Shown here: in pieces, positions 36,801-46,351 of the stretch
Layout: the number at the start of each line of letters is the position of its first letter
Position numbering within the stretch: position 1 is the stretch's first letter
Origin: Mitsuaria chitosanitabida ATCC BAA-476 = NBRC 102408
GTDB lineage: Bacteria > Pseudomonadota > Gammaproteobacteria > Burkholderiales > Burkholderiaceae_C
Assembly: GCF_001598255.1 (NCBI RefSeq)
Contig: NZ_BCYP01000001.1
Location: forward strand, 62,001-126,000
Reading direction: 5' to 3'
DNA length: 64,000 nucleotides
Program-made: the position numbers and the translations under genes
The notes under the pieces: generated by a model
What the model saw: only the letters and a program-made list of their open reading frames with translations
What the model was told of the DNA's origin: nothing
The model's database searches: none

Positions 36801-36873
36801 GCGCGCAGGCCGCGGCGATCGGCAGGGGGCGCGGCGCCTGGGCGCGCGGCCGGTGGGAATGGACGTGCTTCAT
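33805..36873 (-). CDS. TonB-dependent receptor, carbohydrate type (Caulobacter-type family)
   Basis: A 1022-residue outer-membrane receptor. It has a signal peptide (PIAAACALLALSAAAQAQ), a likely TonB box region (IETVVVTG near 62-69), a plug (ISGVSIDR, VTVRGVGPDFNLVLLNGRQM, TGGIGATINIKTARP) and a long barrel ending GRRFMLGLRYKF. Length and plug sequence match receptors for oligosaccharides rather than siderophores. It heads the receptor-SapC-cupin-halogenase operon and lies 99 bases downstream of LacI operator site 2, so its expected cargo is a beta-gluco-oligosaccharide. Confidence 0.95.
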   Translation of the reverse strand: MKHVHSHRPRAQAPRPLPIAAACALLALSAAAQAQQAPAAPEAAASAAQADAARKDQTQQIETVVVTGIRQSMSTSLNLKRQQRGVVDGIVAEDIGKFPDTNLAESMQRISGVSIDRSMGEGSKVTVRGVGPDFNLVLLNGRQMPASTIADTGPSNSRAFDFANLASESIAALEVYKTSRASTPTGGIGATINIKTARPLDTGKTVASLGVKAVHDAGNSRLPDNLKGDSVTPEVSGIYSTTFGDGKFGIAVSGSFQKRDLGYNSAGVPGGWLPFKGDEGGWGSIPQAGQPGSQNITNRPGPNDVYSVPQNLNYNMNGVSRERTNGQLTFQFAPTKSLTTTIDYTASQNKIHTRRNDVSAWFNFGPSTSSWTNGPVSGPLLYGETIDGVKNPADIAMGGADFAVKNKNESLGFNADWKASDKLRFEFDAHHSTATSGADSPWGTNNVIGTASYTRGTTTVDFSQQLPILMIDGVADPAKQLVTGSSFRNSYMKSQVDQQQLRGSWKISDESKLDFGVGLSKVRNRSAYSNVQLDTWGGATSAADYPDSVWQQQNLRNFFGNISGSGDPRLFTNFYTFNFGAVRDLAAAAAAAAKAKDPNSPLSADKYLASNVFDTDRRTTEKSSSAYAEYTREWELGVPMSATVGLRYEKTKVTSSALVPIATGISWGSNNELTVNKGTPGFTTLDGSYKYWLPSIDWDADLTDKLKLRASYGTSLGRPGWDAIQGGQTLNDLARINGGTGAQGNPALKPLKAKNIDFSLEYYYAPASYVAAGFFRKNIANYIGSTLQNMTPFNLHTPIGGKYYQAAQTTGACNGDITCIRDYILNNFNGQPGVTRTGTANGHATGNIVGQPDDPIANFQITVPANTRSNSLNGYELNVQHAFGRSGFGVAANYTHVKSGLKYDPMSFDQQYALIGLSDSANLVGFFENAKYSVRVAVNWRDKFLAAVNDGNTLGRSAPIYTEPYTQVDVSLGYNYSERLSFQAEAINLTDEVIRQHGRTSQEVFSVTQTGRRFMLGLRYKF

Positions 36874-36971
36874 TTGTCTCCTTCTTATCTCTCAGACTTG
36901 GCCGGGGCCCCGTCGTGGCGGGCCCGATGGGAGGCAGGGCAAGCTGGATCCGATGCTTCGGCGGATGTTTG

Positions 36972-36985
36972 TGAAAGCGCTTTCA
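36972..36985. promoter_or_regulatory. LacI-family operator, site 2 (TGAAAGCGCTTTCA)
   Basis: A perfect 14-bp palindrome sharing its core with sites 1 and 3. It lies 99 bases before the TonB receptor start codon. On the minus strand a -10-like TAAATT sits just before it, so binding would block the start of transcription; no good -35 is seen. Confidence 0.87.
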
Positions 36986-37095
36986 GAATTTATCCGCTTC
37001 GGCCCCGGGTCCTCTACTGACTTTCCCTAGCGAGGGGTTGGCGCCACACCGGCGCGGGTACTGCTGGACGACTGAACTACGGAACTGCGTGAGCG

Positions 37096-37115
37096 GGGAG
37101 GCCCGGGGGCCTCCC
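37096..37115 (-). terminator. GC-rich hairpin after the ABC transporter operon
   Basis: GGGAGGCC-CGGG-GGCCTCCC is a perfect 8-bp stem located 26 bases past the stop codon of the ABC ATPase gene. It has no T tract, so it may be a weak or factor-assisted terminator. Confidence 0.5.
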
Positions 37116-37140
37116 GCCCTGCGGCGCGACGCGACGCGCG

Positions 37141-38256
<1,116 letters not shown>

Positions 38257-38303
38257 GGGGTGAGGCTCCGTTTGCGTTCTTGCTCTGCCGGGGGGGGGGC
38301 CGC

Positions 38304-39698
38304 TCAGCCGCGGCGCTGGGCGCGCTGCCGCAGCACGAAGTCGCGGTAGGCCAGCGCGCTGTCCTTGGGCGTGCGGCGCTGCGTCGCGTAGTCCACGTGC
38401 ACGATGCCGAAGCGCTTGGCGTAGCCCGAGGCCCACTCGAAGTTGTCCATCAGGCTCCACACCATGTAGCCGCCCATGGGCACGCCCTGGCGCAGTGCCT
38501 CGCCGACGGCGGCGATGTGGGTGTCGAGGTAGCGGGTGCGGTCCGCGTCGTGCACCTGGCCGTCCGCGCCGACCGGGTCCTTGAAGGCGCCGCCGTTCTC
38601 GGTCACGTACAGGCGGGGGACCGGGTAGTCGCGGTGCAGCTGGACCAGCAGGTCGGTCAGCCCCTGCGGGTAGATCTCCCAGTCCATGTCGGTCAGCTCG
38701 AGGCCGCTCTTCCTGACGTCGAAGCTGCCGTCCGCGCTGATCATGCCGCGCGAGTAGTAGTTGACGCCCAGGAAGTCGATGGGCACGCGGATCCGGTCCA
38801 TGTCGCCGGCCTCGACCTGGGGCGCGTCCTCGCCCAGCATCTCGATCACGTCGGCCGGATAGTGGCCCTTGAACAGCGGGTCCATGTACCAGCGGCGCAG
38901 CTTGCCGTCCTCCAGGCGCGCCTGGGCGCGGTCGGCCTCGCTGTCGGTGGCGGGGTACATGGGCGCGAGGTTGAGCACGATCCCCAGCGAGGCCTTGAGC
39001 TTCAGCGCGCGCAACGCGGTGATCGCGAGCCCGTGGCTGACCAGCAGGTGATGCGAGACCTGCGCCGCGAGCGCGCGGTCCTTGAGGCCGGGCGCGAAGA
39101 TGCCGGTCTCATGGCCCAGTTGGGCGACGACCCAGGGCTCGTTGTGCGTGGCGATGGAGACGACGCGGTCTCCGTAGCGCCTGGCGATGCCGATGGCGTA
39201 CTCGACGAAGCGATCGACGGTGGCGCGGCTGCCCCATCCCCCGATGTCCTGCAGCGCCTGCGGCAGGTCCCAGTGGTTCAGCGTCAGGTAGGGCTTGATG
39301 CCGCGGGCGATCAGGCCGTCGACGAGCCGGTCGTAGAAGGCCAGGCCGGCCTCGTTCCAGTCGCCGTCGCCGGTGGGGCGCACGCGCGGCCAGGAGACCG
39401 AGAAGCGGTAGGCATCCACGCCCAGGTCCCGGATCATGTCCAGGTCCTGCTCCCAGCGCAGGACGTGCTCGCAGGCGGTGTCGCCGTTGCTGCCGTCGGC
39501 GATCACGCCGGGCTGGCGGCAGAAGGTGTCCCAGATGGACGGGCCCTTGCCGTCGGCATCGTGCGCGCCCTCGATCTGGAAGGCGCTGGTGGCCACGGCC
39601 CAGACGAAGTCGGCGGGGAAGTCCGTCGCCGAGGCGGTCGGCAGGGTGACGGCGCGGGCGTCGGAGGCGGCGGGAGCAGTGGAAGCAGTCGAGGTCAT
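38304..39698 (-). CDS. GH1 beta-glucosidase
   Basis: A 464-residue family 1 glycosidase. The acid/base lies in THNEPW (E187) and the nucleophile in YVTENGGA (E367); FVWAVATSAFQIEGA near 31-45 is the N-terminal GH1 signature. There is no signal peptide, so it acts in the cytoplasm, splitting imported beta-gluco-oligosaccharides to glucose. It lies inside the ABC importer operon, 55 bases after the second permease gene and 47 before the ATPase gene, matching uptake with hydrolysis. Confidence 0.96.
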   Translation of the reverse strand: MTSTASTAPAASDARAVTLPTASATDFPADFVWAVATSAFQIEGAHDADGKGPSIWDTFCRQPGVIADGSNGDTACEHVLRWEQDLDMIRDLGVDAYRFSVSWPRVRPTGDGDWNEAGLAFYDRLVDGLIARGIKPYLTLNHWDLPQALQDIGGWGSRATVDRFVEYAIGIARRYGDRVVSIATHNEPWVVAQLGHETGIFAPGLKDRALAAQVSHHLLVSHGLAITALRALKLKASLGIVLNLAPMYPATDSEADRAQARLEDGKLRRWYMDPLFKGHYPADVIEMLGEDAPQVEAGDMDRIRVPIDFLGVNYYSRGMISADGSFDVRKSGLELTDMDWEIYPQGLTDLLVQLHRDYPVPRLYVTENGGAFKDPVGADGQVHDADRTRYLDTHIAAVGEALRQGVPMGGYMVWSLMDNFEWASGYAKRFGIVHVDYATQRRTPKDSALAYRDFVLRQRAQRRG

Positions 39699-39753
39699 CG
39701 AGTCGCGTGGGGGTGTTCGTTGGAAGGGGCGAAGGCGCCGGGCGCGGGGCGCT

Positions 39754-40629
39754 TCACTTGACGGCGCCGACGGTCAGGCCCGAGATGAGCTGCCGCGAGC
39801 ACAGGACGAAGAGGACGATCAGCGGCAGCGTCGCGATGGCGGATCCGGCCATCAGCGCGCCCCACTCGGTGTCCACCGGGCTCTGCAGGCTGCGCAGCGC
39901 CAGGGGCAGCGTGTACATCTCGGGCGAGCGCATGACGACCAGCGGGCCGATGAAGTTGTTCCAGGAGGCGATGAAGGTGATCAGGCCCAGCGTGCCCAGC
40001 GCCGGCTTGAGCAGCGGCAGCACGATGCGGGCGTAGATGCCCAGCTCGCCGCAGCCGTCCATGCGCGCGGCCTCGACCAGCTCGCGCGGCACGGCCGAGC
40101 TGATGAACTGGCGCATCAGGAAGATGCCGAAGGCGCTGGCCGCGCCGGGGATGTAGAGCGCGCGCGGCTGATCGATCCAGCCCAGCAGGTCCATGATCAT
40201 GAAGCTGGGGATCATGTTCATGAAGCTGGGCAGCAGCATGGTGCCCATGACGAGGCCGAAGAGCGCCTTCTTGAAGCGGAACTCGTACATCGCGAAGGCA
40301 TAGCCGCCCATCGAGCAGAACAGCAGCGTCAGGCCGGTGTTGCAGACGCCGACGTACAGGCTCAGGCCGAGGTTGCGCCAGAAGGGCAGGCGCTTGGTGA
40401 GGATGGCGACGTTGTTCAGGAAGTCGTCGCCGAACCACAGCGGCGGCGGCAGGCTGAAGATCTCGGTGCGCGAGTGGGTCGCGAAGACGAACATGAAATA
40501 GAACGGGGCCAGCATGATCAGCGCGCCGGCGCCCACCAGCAGGTAGGCGGCCCAGGCGGTCATGCGCGGCGGCTGCGTCGCGCGGGGCGCGGCGGCGTCG
40601 AAGGGGGCGGCGGGCATCGTGGTGCTCAT
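39754..40629 (-). CDS. Sugar ABC transporter permease, MalG-like
   Basis: A 291-residue inner-membrane permease with six helices. The EAA loop near residues 192-206, ELVEAARMDGCGELG, contacts the ATPase. The first helix is preceded by a Pro/Ala-rich cytoplasmic segment. Second permease of the gluco-oligosaccharide importer, 34 bases after the first permease gene and 55 before GH1. Confidence 0.95.
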   Translation of the reverse strand: MSTTMPAAPFDAAAPRATQPPRMTAWAAYLLVGAGALIMLAPFYFMFVFATHSRTEIFSLPPPLWFGDDFLNNVAILTKRLPFWRNLGLSLYVGVCNTGLTLLFCSMGGYAFAMYEFRFKKALFGLVMGTMLLPSFMNMIPSFMIMDLLGWIDQPRALYIPGAASAFGIFLMRQFISSAVPRELVEAARMDGCGELGIYARIVLPLLKPALGTLGLITFIASWNNFIGPLVVMRSPEMYTLPLALRSLQSPVDTEWGALMAGSAIATLPLIVLFVLCSRQLISGLTVGAVK

Positions 40630-40663
40630 GGGTCGGCCTGGTCGGTCTTGCGCGCTGGCGTGC

Positions 40664-41599
40664 TCATTCGCCCTTGGGGCGGAAGGCGCGGTTGGTCAGC
40701 CACGTGAGCGCGGCCACGATGAGGAACAGCAGCCAGGACATCGCGCTGGCGGCGCCGAAGTCGTTGAAGTCGAAGGCGTTGCGGTAGAGGTAGACCGCGG
40801 CGCTCATGCCGGCCTGGTCGGAGCCGCCCTTGCCGCCGGTGAGGATGAAGGGCTCCTCGAAGAGCTGCAGCCCGCCGATGACGCTGAGCGTCACGCCGAA
40901 GAAGATCATCGGCCGCAGGCTGGGCAGCGTGATGTGGAAGAACTGCTGCAGGCGGCTGGCGCCGTCCATGGTGGCGGCCTCGTAGAGATCGGGCGGGATG
41001 GTCTGCAGCGCGGCCAGGTAGAGCACCACGTTGAAGCCGACGTAGCGCCAGAACACGATCATCGAGATGGCGGGCTTGAGCGCGTCCGGATCGTTGAGCC
41101 AGTCGATGGCCGATTGCGGCATCAGATGACCCAGCACCGGGAACTCGCGCAGCGTGGCCAGGGCGATGTTGATCAGGCCGTAGTCGGTGGAGAACAGCGA
41201 GCTGAACAGGATCGCGATGGCGACGGAGGAGGTGATGTAGGGCAGGAAGTAGGCCCCGACCATGGGATTGCGCCAGCGCTTGAAGGCGATGTGCAGGAAG
41301 GTCGCGAGCGGGATGGCGACCAGGTGCTGCGGCACGCCGGACGCGATCGCGAGCCACCCGGTGTTGCGCAGCGATTTCCAGAACCAGTCGTCCTGCAGCG
41401 CGAAGGCGAAGTTGTCCAGACCGACCCAGTGCATCGCGCCCAGGCCGCTGGTGGGCTCCCAGCTGTGGAAGGCCAGGTAGAGCGAGAACAGCAGCGGGAA
41501 CAGTCCGAAGACCGCGAACAGCACCAGGAAGGGCGCCAGCAGCGCATAGGGGGCGTAGCGCGGCGACAGGCGCAGGGCGGGAGGCAGTCGGAAGCTCAT
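40664..41599 (-). CDS. Sugar ABC transporter permease, MalF-like
   Basis: A 311-residue permease with six membrane helices. The EAA loop is visible as LYEAATMDGASRLQQFFHITLP near residues 209-230. It pairs with the MalG-like protein to form the channel of a family-1 sugar importer. It begins 15 bases after the binding-protein gene. Confidence 0.95.
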   Translation of the reverse strand: MSFRLPPALRLSPRYAPYALLAPFLVLFAVFGLFPLLFSLYLAFHSWEPTSGLGAMHWVGLDNFAFALQDDWFWKSLRNTGWLAIASGVPQHLVAIPLATFLHIAFKRWRNPMVGAYFLPYITSSVAIAILFSSLFSTDYGLINIALATLREFPVLGHLMPQSAIDWLNDPDALKPAISMIVFWRYVGFNVVLYLAALQTIPPDLYEAATMDGASRLQQFFHITLPSLRPMIFFGVTLSVIGGLQLFEEPFILTGGKGGSDQAGMSAAVYLYRNAFDFNDFGAASAMSWLLFLIVAALTWLTNRAFRPKGE

Positions 41600-41614
41600 C
41601 GTCGGGGATCCCGG

Positions 41615-42880
41615 TCAGCGCCGCGCGCGCTGCAGCAGCAGGCGCTGCGCGTCGGCGAGGGCAGTGGCGATGTCCTTGTCGCGGTCCAGGACCTTGTCCA
41701 GCTCGGTGTCGATGACCTCGCGGGCGAAGGCGTCCTGCTTGTGCACGGGGAAGGCGCGGATGTGGGCGGCGGCCTCGCGCCAGTCGCGGCGCGCGGGTTG
41801 GCCGCCGAGGAAGGGCAGCGGCTGGTCGAAGAAGGGATCGGTCTGCGCGTCGACCAGCGCGGGGAAGGCGTCCTGGACCTTGAACGCCGCCAGCTGCTGG
41901 GCGCGGTTCATCGTCATGAAGCGGATGAAGGCGTAGGCCATGGGCTTGCGGGCGGCGTCGCCGTGCCGGGCGAGGGCGAAGAAGGTGCCGCCGTAGGCCG
42001 CGTAGGCGTGCTCGGGAAGCTGCGCGGCGCGCCACTGGCCGCGGGTGCCGGGCGCGAGCCAGCTGTTCAGGTGGCCCGCGAGCCAGGCGCCCGCCATCTG
42101 CGTGGCGATGCCGCCGCGGCGGAAGCCCTCGGTCCAGTCGGAGGACCAGGCGGTGACCTTGGCGTCGAGCTGCTGGCGGCGCACCGCGCGGGCGAGCTCG
42201 AAGGCGCGGACGAAGCGCGGCGACGTGACCAGGGGACGGGAGTCCTTGTCGAAGTAGAGCCCCTCGCCCGGCCGCAGGCCGGTGCGGATGACGATGTCCT
42301 TCATGTCGCGCGCATGGGCCAGCAGGAAGGCGCCCGTGGCGGCCTTGAGGCGCACGCCGGCGGCGACGTAGCCGTCCCAGCTGGTGGTGAGGTCGGACTC
42401 GCGCAGGCCGGCGCGGGCCAGCAGGTCGGTGCGGTAGAGCAGGGTGCCCGGGCCGATGTCGGTGGGCACGGCGACGACGGCGCCGGAGGCGGTCGTCGCC
42501 TGGTCGAAGGCGTAGCCGACGAAGCGGTCGCGGTCGGCGCGCAGCGAGTAGGGCGGCTGGGACAGGTCCTCGAGGCCGGAGCCCTGCGCGAAGCGGCCGA
42601 GGTAGCCGATCTCCAGCGCCATCACGTCGGGCAGGCCCTTGGCGGTCGAGAGCGCCGTGGTCATCGCCGTGTGGTGGTCGTTGAGCTCGCGGCTCACGAC
42701 GCGGACCTCGACGTCGGGGTGGAGGCGGTTCCACTCGGGCAGCGCGGCGCGGACGATCTCGTCCACGGCGGGGAAAGCGGCCACGGTGAGCGTGGTGCCG
42801 GCGACGGCAAGGCCTGACCCCGCGAGGCCCGCGCTCAGGGTCAATGCCGTCGCCAATAGCCGTCGGGCCCACTGCCGCAT
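41615..42880 (-). CDS. Sugar ABC transporter substrate-binding protein (family 1)
   Basis: A 421-residue periplasmic binding protein with signal peptide (LLATALTLSAGLAGSGLAVAG). The mature start TTLTVAAFPAVDEIV and DHHTAMTTALSTAKGLPDVM align with the copy encoded at 10576-11859, as do YFDKDSRPLV and GLRPGEG. It binds the sugar for the importer encoded downstream. First gene of the five-gene ABC/GH1 operon. LacI operator site 3 is 28 bases upstream of its start, with a TATTAT -10-like element overlapping the site. Confidence 0.94.
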   Translation of the reverse strand: MRQWARRLLATALTLSAGLAGSGLAVAGTTLTVAAFPAVDEIVRAALPEWNRLHPDVEVRVVSRELNDHHTAMTTALSTAKGLPDVMALEIGYLGRFAQGSGLEDLSQPPYSLRADRDRFVGYAFDQATTASGAVVAVPTDIGPGTLLYRTDLLARAGLRESDLTTSWDGYVAAGVRLKAATGAFLLAHARDMKDIVIRTGLRPGEGLYFDKDSRPLVTSPRFVRAFELARAVRRQQLDAKVTAWSSDWTEGFRRGGIATQMAGAWLAGHLNSWLAPGTRGQWRAAQLPEHAYAAYGGTFFALARHGDAARKPMAYAFIRFMTMNRAQQLAAFKVQDAFPALVDAQTDPFFDQPLPFLGGQPARRDWREAAAHIRAFPVHKQDAFAREVIDTELDKVLDRDKDIATALADAQRLLLQRARR

Positions 42881-42905
42881 GCTGGAGGTCTCCGTGTCGA
42901 TGTTG

Positions 42906-42925
42906 TTATGAAAGCGCTTTCATAA
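42906..42925. promoter_or_regulatory. LacI-family operator, site 3 (extended palindrome)
   Basis: TTATGAAAGCGCTTTCATAA is a perfect 20-bp palindrome, the longest of the three sites. It overlaps a TATTAT -10-like element on the minus strand (42922-42927) and precedes the binding-protein gene. The repressor gene lies 195 bases beyond. Confidence 0.9.
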
Positions 42926-42967
42926 TATCGATCACTGGAGGGGGAACGTACCAGGGTTATCGCTAAG

Positions 42968-43109
42968 GAGCCCGAAGACCCTCACCCCCGCCCTCTCCCG
43001 CAAGCGGGCGAGGGAGTAAGTCAGGGCTAAGCACACATCCCATCGCCTAGCGCGGTGGGCCCCCTCGCCCGCTTGCGGGAGAGGGCAGGGGAGAGGGTCT
43101 TCCGGGCTC
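42968..43109. repeat. Large REP-like inverted repeat
   Basis: Two near-identical arms of about 47 bases in opposite orientation, 42968-43014 and 43062-43109, each built on CCCTCTCCCGCAAGCGGG and ending in the GAGGGTCTTC tail. The same unit occurs at 59245-59502. It fills most of the space between the binding-protein start and the LacI stop, and may act as a two-way terminator or an insulator. Confidence 0.8.
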
Positions 43110-43119
43110 GCCGAACCCC

Positions 43120-44154
43120 TCAAGCCCCTCGCGTCGACGACCGGATGATCAACCGCGGTTCCGGCAACTGCGCCGTCGGCTTGCGATCCGCCAGCAGGTC
43201 CAGCAGCGCTTGCGCCGCGCACCGTCCGAGCTCCAGCCCCGCCTGATGAATCGTCGTGAGCGGCGGAATCGAATGCGCCGCGCCCGCCAGATCGTCGAAC
43301 CCCACGATGGAGACGTCATCCGGCACCCGCAGCCCCCGGCGGTACAGTGCCAGCGAGGCCCCGAAGGCCATCTGGTCGTTGGCCGCGAAGATCGCCGTGA
43401 ACGGCTCGCGGCTGTCGATCAGCCGCTCCACCGCCATCAGCCCGCTCTCCTCATGGAACATGCCCGGCAGCACCAGCGCCGGCTTGTACTTCACGCCCGC
43501 CGCCTCCAGCGCCGCCCGATACCCGCGCAGCCGCTCCTGCGCGTCCGGATGCACCGGATCCCCGCTGATGAACGCGATCTTCCGATGCCCTTGCGACAGC
43601 AGGTGATGGGTCGCCAACCGCGCCCCCTCGAAGTCGTTGAAGTTCAGCGAGTACAAGCCGCTCGCCTTCAGATTCCGCCCGGTGACGACGACCGGCAGCT
43701 CCTTGCCGAGCTTGCGCAGCGCCTCGTCGCTGAGGCGGCCCGTGAGGACGATGAGCCCGTCCACGCGCCGCGCGCGCAGCGTGTCGATGCAGCGTTGCTC
43801 TTCCTTGGCGTTCCAGTGGCCGCTCGCGAACAGCGGCACGTAGCCGGCCGCGTCGAGCACCTCCTCGATGCCGCGCAAGGCGACGCCGTAGTACGGGCTG
43901 TCGATCGCCTGCGTCACCACGCCGACGCTCAGCGAGCGGCCGCCGGCCAGCACGCGGGCGATGGGATTGGGGACGAAGCCGAGCTCGGCGATGGCGCGGT
44001 CGACGGCGTCCTTCTTCTCCTGGCTGACGACGGCCGTGCCGTTGAGGATGCGGGAGACGGTGCTGGGCGAGACGCCGCTGTGCTCCGCGACCATGCCCAG
44101 CGTGACCTTGGTGGCGGGGCGAGTCTTGGAGCTCTTCATGGATGGCGCGCTCAT
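43120..44154 (-). CDS. LacI-family transcriptional repressor of the beta-glucan regulon
   Basis: A 344-residue LacI/GalR protein. The DNA-binding helices are VTLGMVAEHSGVSPSTVSRILNG (about 17-39) with hinge residues ARVLAGG, followed by a periplasmic-binding-protein-like effector domain (RSLSVGVVTQ to end, with GFDD near 287-290). It reads the same way as the ABC/GH1 operon and lies 239 bases upstream of it, with operator site 3 in between. The three identical palindromes in this window make it the obvious regulator, with a gluco-oligosaccharide or glucose as probable inducer (inference). A second in-frame ATG gives a start six residues later. Confidence 0.93.
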   Translation of the reverse strand: MSAPSMKSSKTRPATKVTLGMVAEHSGVSPSTVSRILNGTAVVSQEKKDAVDRAIAELGFVPNPIARVLAGGRSLSVGVVTQAIDSPYYGVALRGIEEVLDAAGYVPLFASGHWNAKEEQRCIDTLRARRVDGLIVLTGRLSDEALRKLGKELPVVVTGRNLKASGLYSLNFNDFEGARLATHHLLSQGHRKIAFISGDPVHPDAQERLRGYRAALEAAGVKYKPALVLPGMFHEESGLMAVERLIDSREPFTAIFAANDQMAFGASLALYRRGLRVPDDVSIVGFDDLAGAAHSIPPLTTIHQAGLELGRCAAQALLDLLADRKPTAQLPEPRLIIRSSTRGA

Positions 44155-44434
44155 GGCGGTGGGATGGGGCGCGAGTTTAAGGGACGCCTCCGGCCCGCTT
44201 GCAAGGGGGCCCTCCCGACCCCCGGTCGCCCCGCCCGCGCAGGGCGACCGGCCATGGACCGTGAAAACTTCACGGCCGATCCTGAAGTTAGCCGCTTCCC
44301 ATTAATTCCCGATGAAGCCCGGTCGCCCAGGCGGGGGGATTCAGGGCTTCCACCAAGGCTGTAACAAAGCATTGCAAGACTGGCCGGGCACTCCCTTGCA
44401 CACCCGCTTCACCCGACCTCCCAAGGTTTGCCCG

Positions 44435-46306
44435 ATGTCTCTCAAACACCGTCTCGCCCTCGTCGCCCTGCTGTGCGGCGTGGTCTGCCTGCTGCCCACC
44501 GGGCAGCTCGGCGTCAACCTGCTGAACGCCCTGGGCACCGTGCGCCTGGAGCGCGCGGCGCTTCCCGCCAACCAGGCCTGGCAACGCGTGATCGCCGATC
44601 TGGCCGAGCACCGCCTCGCCTCGGCCACCGCCGGTTCCCATCCTGAGCAGGCCGCCGCGCGCGACGCCGCCGCGGCCAAGCTGCAGCAGGACTTCGACGC
44701 GGTCGTCGTCGAGCTCGCGCCGGTGCGCGACAGCGCGCCGCTGATCGCCGGCGTGGACGAGCTCCGCGCGCAGTTCAAGACGCTGCACGACAAGGGCCCG
44801 AATCAGATGCTGAACGTCCAGGCGCCGCAGTACCGCGCGCTGGTCGACGGCATCTTCGACGCCATCGCGCGGCTCAACGCGCATGGCGGTCTGATGCTGC
44901 AGGCCGACGGCGCGATGCAGGCCGACATCGTCGCCGGCCTGCAGATCGCGCCGCAGCTGACGGACACGCTGGCCGAGCTGGGCGCGATCGCGTCGGCCGC
45001 CGCGGTGGACGACGTGGCCGCGGTCGGCAACGCCGCGGGGCGCTATCGCGCGGACCTGCGCCAGCTCACCGCCGCGCTGCGCCAGGCCGCCGCCGCGGAC
45101 ACGGAGCGCGCCGCCGAGTACGCCGAGACGCTGCAGCGCGTCGACCAGCAGCGCCAGGTCGTGCTGGAGGCGCTCGAGGCCTCGGCCAAGGACGTGAACT
45201 ATCCGCTGGACCAGTTGGTCGCCACGCTCAAGAAGGGCGCGGTGCTGCAGTCGCAGCTGTCCGCCCGCGTGATGGACGGCGTCGCCCAGCGCCTGGACGA
45301 GCGCGAGGCCGCGATGCAGCGCCGCCTGATGCTGACCTCGGTCGTCGTGATCGGCGGCCTGATCGCGCTGGGCCTGATGCTGTGGCGAACGCTGGTCGGC
45401 GTCTGGCGGCCGATCCGCGAGGCCGAGAGGCTCACCGACCGTATCGCCCATGGCGATCTGACCGCCGACTCGCCGTGGCGCTCCAGCGACGAGGCCGGCC
45501 GCATGATCGACGCGATCCGCTCCATGCGGGACCGGCTGCGCGCGCTGGTGACGCAGATGCAGATCGCCTCGGGCGAGATCCACGGCGCGGCCGACGAGAT
45601 CGCTGCCGGCAACCAGGACCTGAGCGTGCGCAGCGAGACGACCGCGGCGCGTGTGGAGGAGGCCTCCAACAAGGTCCAGCGTCTGTCGGAGACGCTGGAC
45701 GGCACGGCGCAGGCCTCGGCCCGCGCGCGCGGCCTGGCCGACGAGGCCAGCGCGAGCGCCGCCCATGGCGGACGCCTGGTGCAGGGCTTCGTCGACACGA
45801 TGGGCGCGATCGGCGCCAGCTCGCATCGCATGTCGGAGATCGTCTCGGTGATCGACGCGATCGCCTTCCAGACCAACATCCTGGCGCTCAATGCGGCGGT
45901 CGAGGCGGCCCGGGCGGGTGAACAGGGACGCGGCTTCGCCGTGGTGGCCGCGGAGGTCCGCAACCTGGCCAAGCGCAGCGCGGACGCGGCCGGCGAGGTG
46001 AAGGTGCTGATCGGCGACTCGGTCGGCCGCGTGGAGCGCGGTCAGGCCGAGGTGCAGACCGCGGGCGCCGCCATCGTCGGCATCGAACGCGGCATCGCGG
46101 CGGTCAGCGCCGAGATCGAGCGCATCTCCCACGAGATCGCCGAGGAGGCGGACAGCCTGCAGCAGCTGCGCGGCAACTTCGCGGACGTCGAGCGCACCGT
46201 GCAGCAGAACGCCGCGCTGGTCGAGGAAGCCGCCGCGTCGGCGGCCTCGCTCAACGACCAGGCCGAGCGGATGAACGAGCTGGCCGCGGCGTTCCGGCTG
46301 GCGTGA
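44435..46306 (+). CDS. Methyl-accepting chemotaxis protein
   Basis: A 623-residue receptor. One helix near residues 10-30, a periplasmic domain of about 270 residues (alpha-helical, Tar/4HB type), a second helix near 303-325, a HAMP segment and a signalling domain with the tip [35 protein letters not shown]. It has no C-terminal pentapeptide for CheR docking; it ends AAAFRLA. The ATG at 44435 starts the first helix; the frame is open to 44312 but the upstream part has no hydrophobic start. Its ligand is unknown; it follows the glucan locus but carries no palindrome. Confidence 0.94.
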   Translation: MSLKHRLALVALLCGVVCLLPTGQLGVNLLNALGTVRLERAALPANQAWQRVIADLAEHRLASATAGSHPEQAAARDAAAAKLQQDFDAVVVELAPVRDSAPLIAGVDELRAQFKTLHDKGPNQMLNVQAPQYRALVDGIFDAIARLNAHGGLMLQADGAMQADIVAGLQIAPQLTDTLAELGAIASAAAVDDVAAVGNAAGRYRADLRQLTAALRQAAAADTERAAEYAETLQRVDQQRQVVLEALEASAKDVNYPLDQLVATLKKGAVLQSQLSARVMDGVAQRLDEREAAMQRRLMLTSVVVIGGLIALGLMLWRTLVGVWRPIREAERLTDRIAHGDLTADSPWRSSDEAGRMIDAIRSMRDRLRALVTQMQIASGEIHGAADEIAAGNQDLSVRSETTAARVEEASNKVQRLSETLDGTAQASARARGLADEASASAAHGGRLVQGFVDTMGAIGASSHRMSEIVSVIDAIAFQTNILALNAAVEAARAGEQGRGFAVVAAEVRNLAKRSADAAGEVKVLIGDSVGRVERGQAEVQTAGAAIVGIERGIAAVSAEIERISHEIAEEADSLQQLRGNFADVERTVQQNAALVEEAAASAASLNDQAERMNELAAAFRLA

Positions 46307-46351
46307 TCAGGCGAACGCGCGCCTCGTCCAGCACCGCCACCCGCTCGTCGT

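Noticed and set aside
33715-37020. A 1101-codon plus-strand frame opposite the TonB receptor
   Set aside because: It is a shadow of the receptor gene, which has a signal peptide, plug and barrel. The translation has no recognisable motif and runs through the operator.
42930-43120. The paired repeats between binding-protein and LacI genes as a CRISPR array
   Set aside because: There are only two arms in opposite orientation with one spacer, not direct repeats with regular spacers. They match the REP-like family seen elsewhere.
44281-44320. A flagellar sigma-28 promoter for the chemoreceptor gene
   Set aside because: CCCGATGA resembles the -10 but no TAAA element sits at the required distance.
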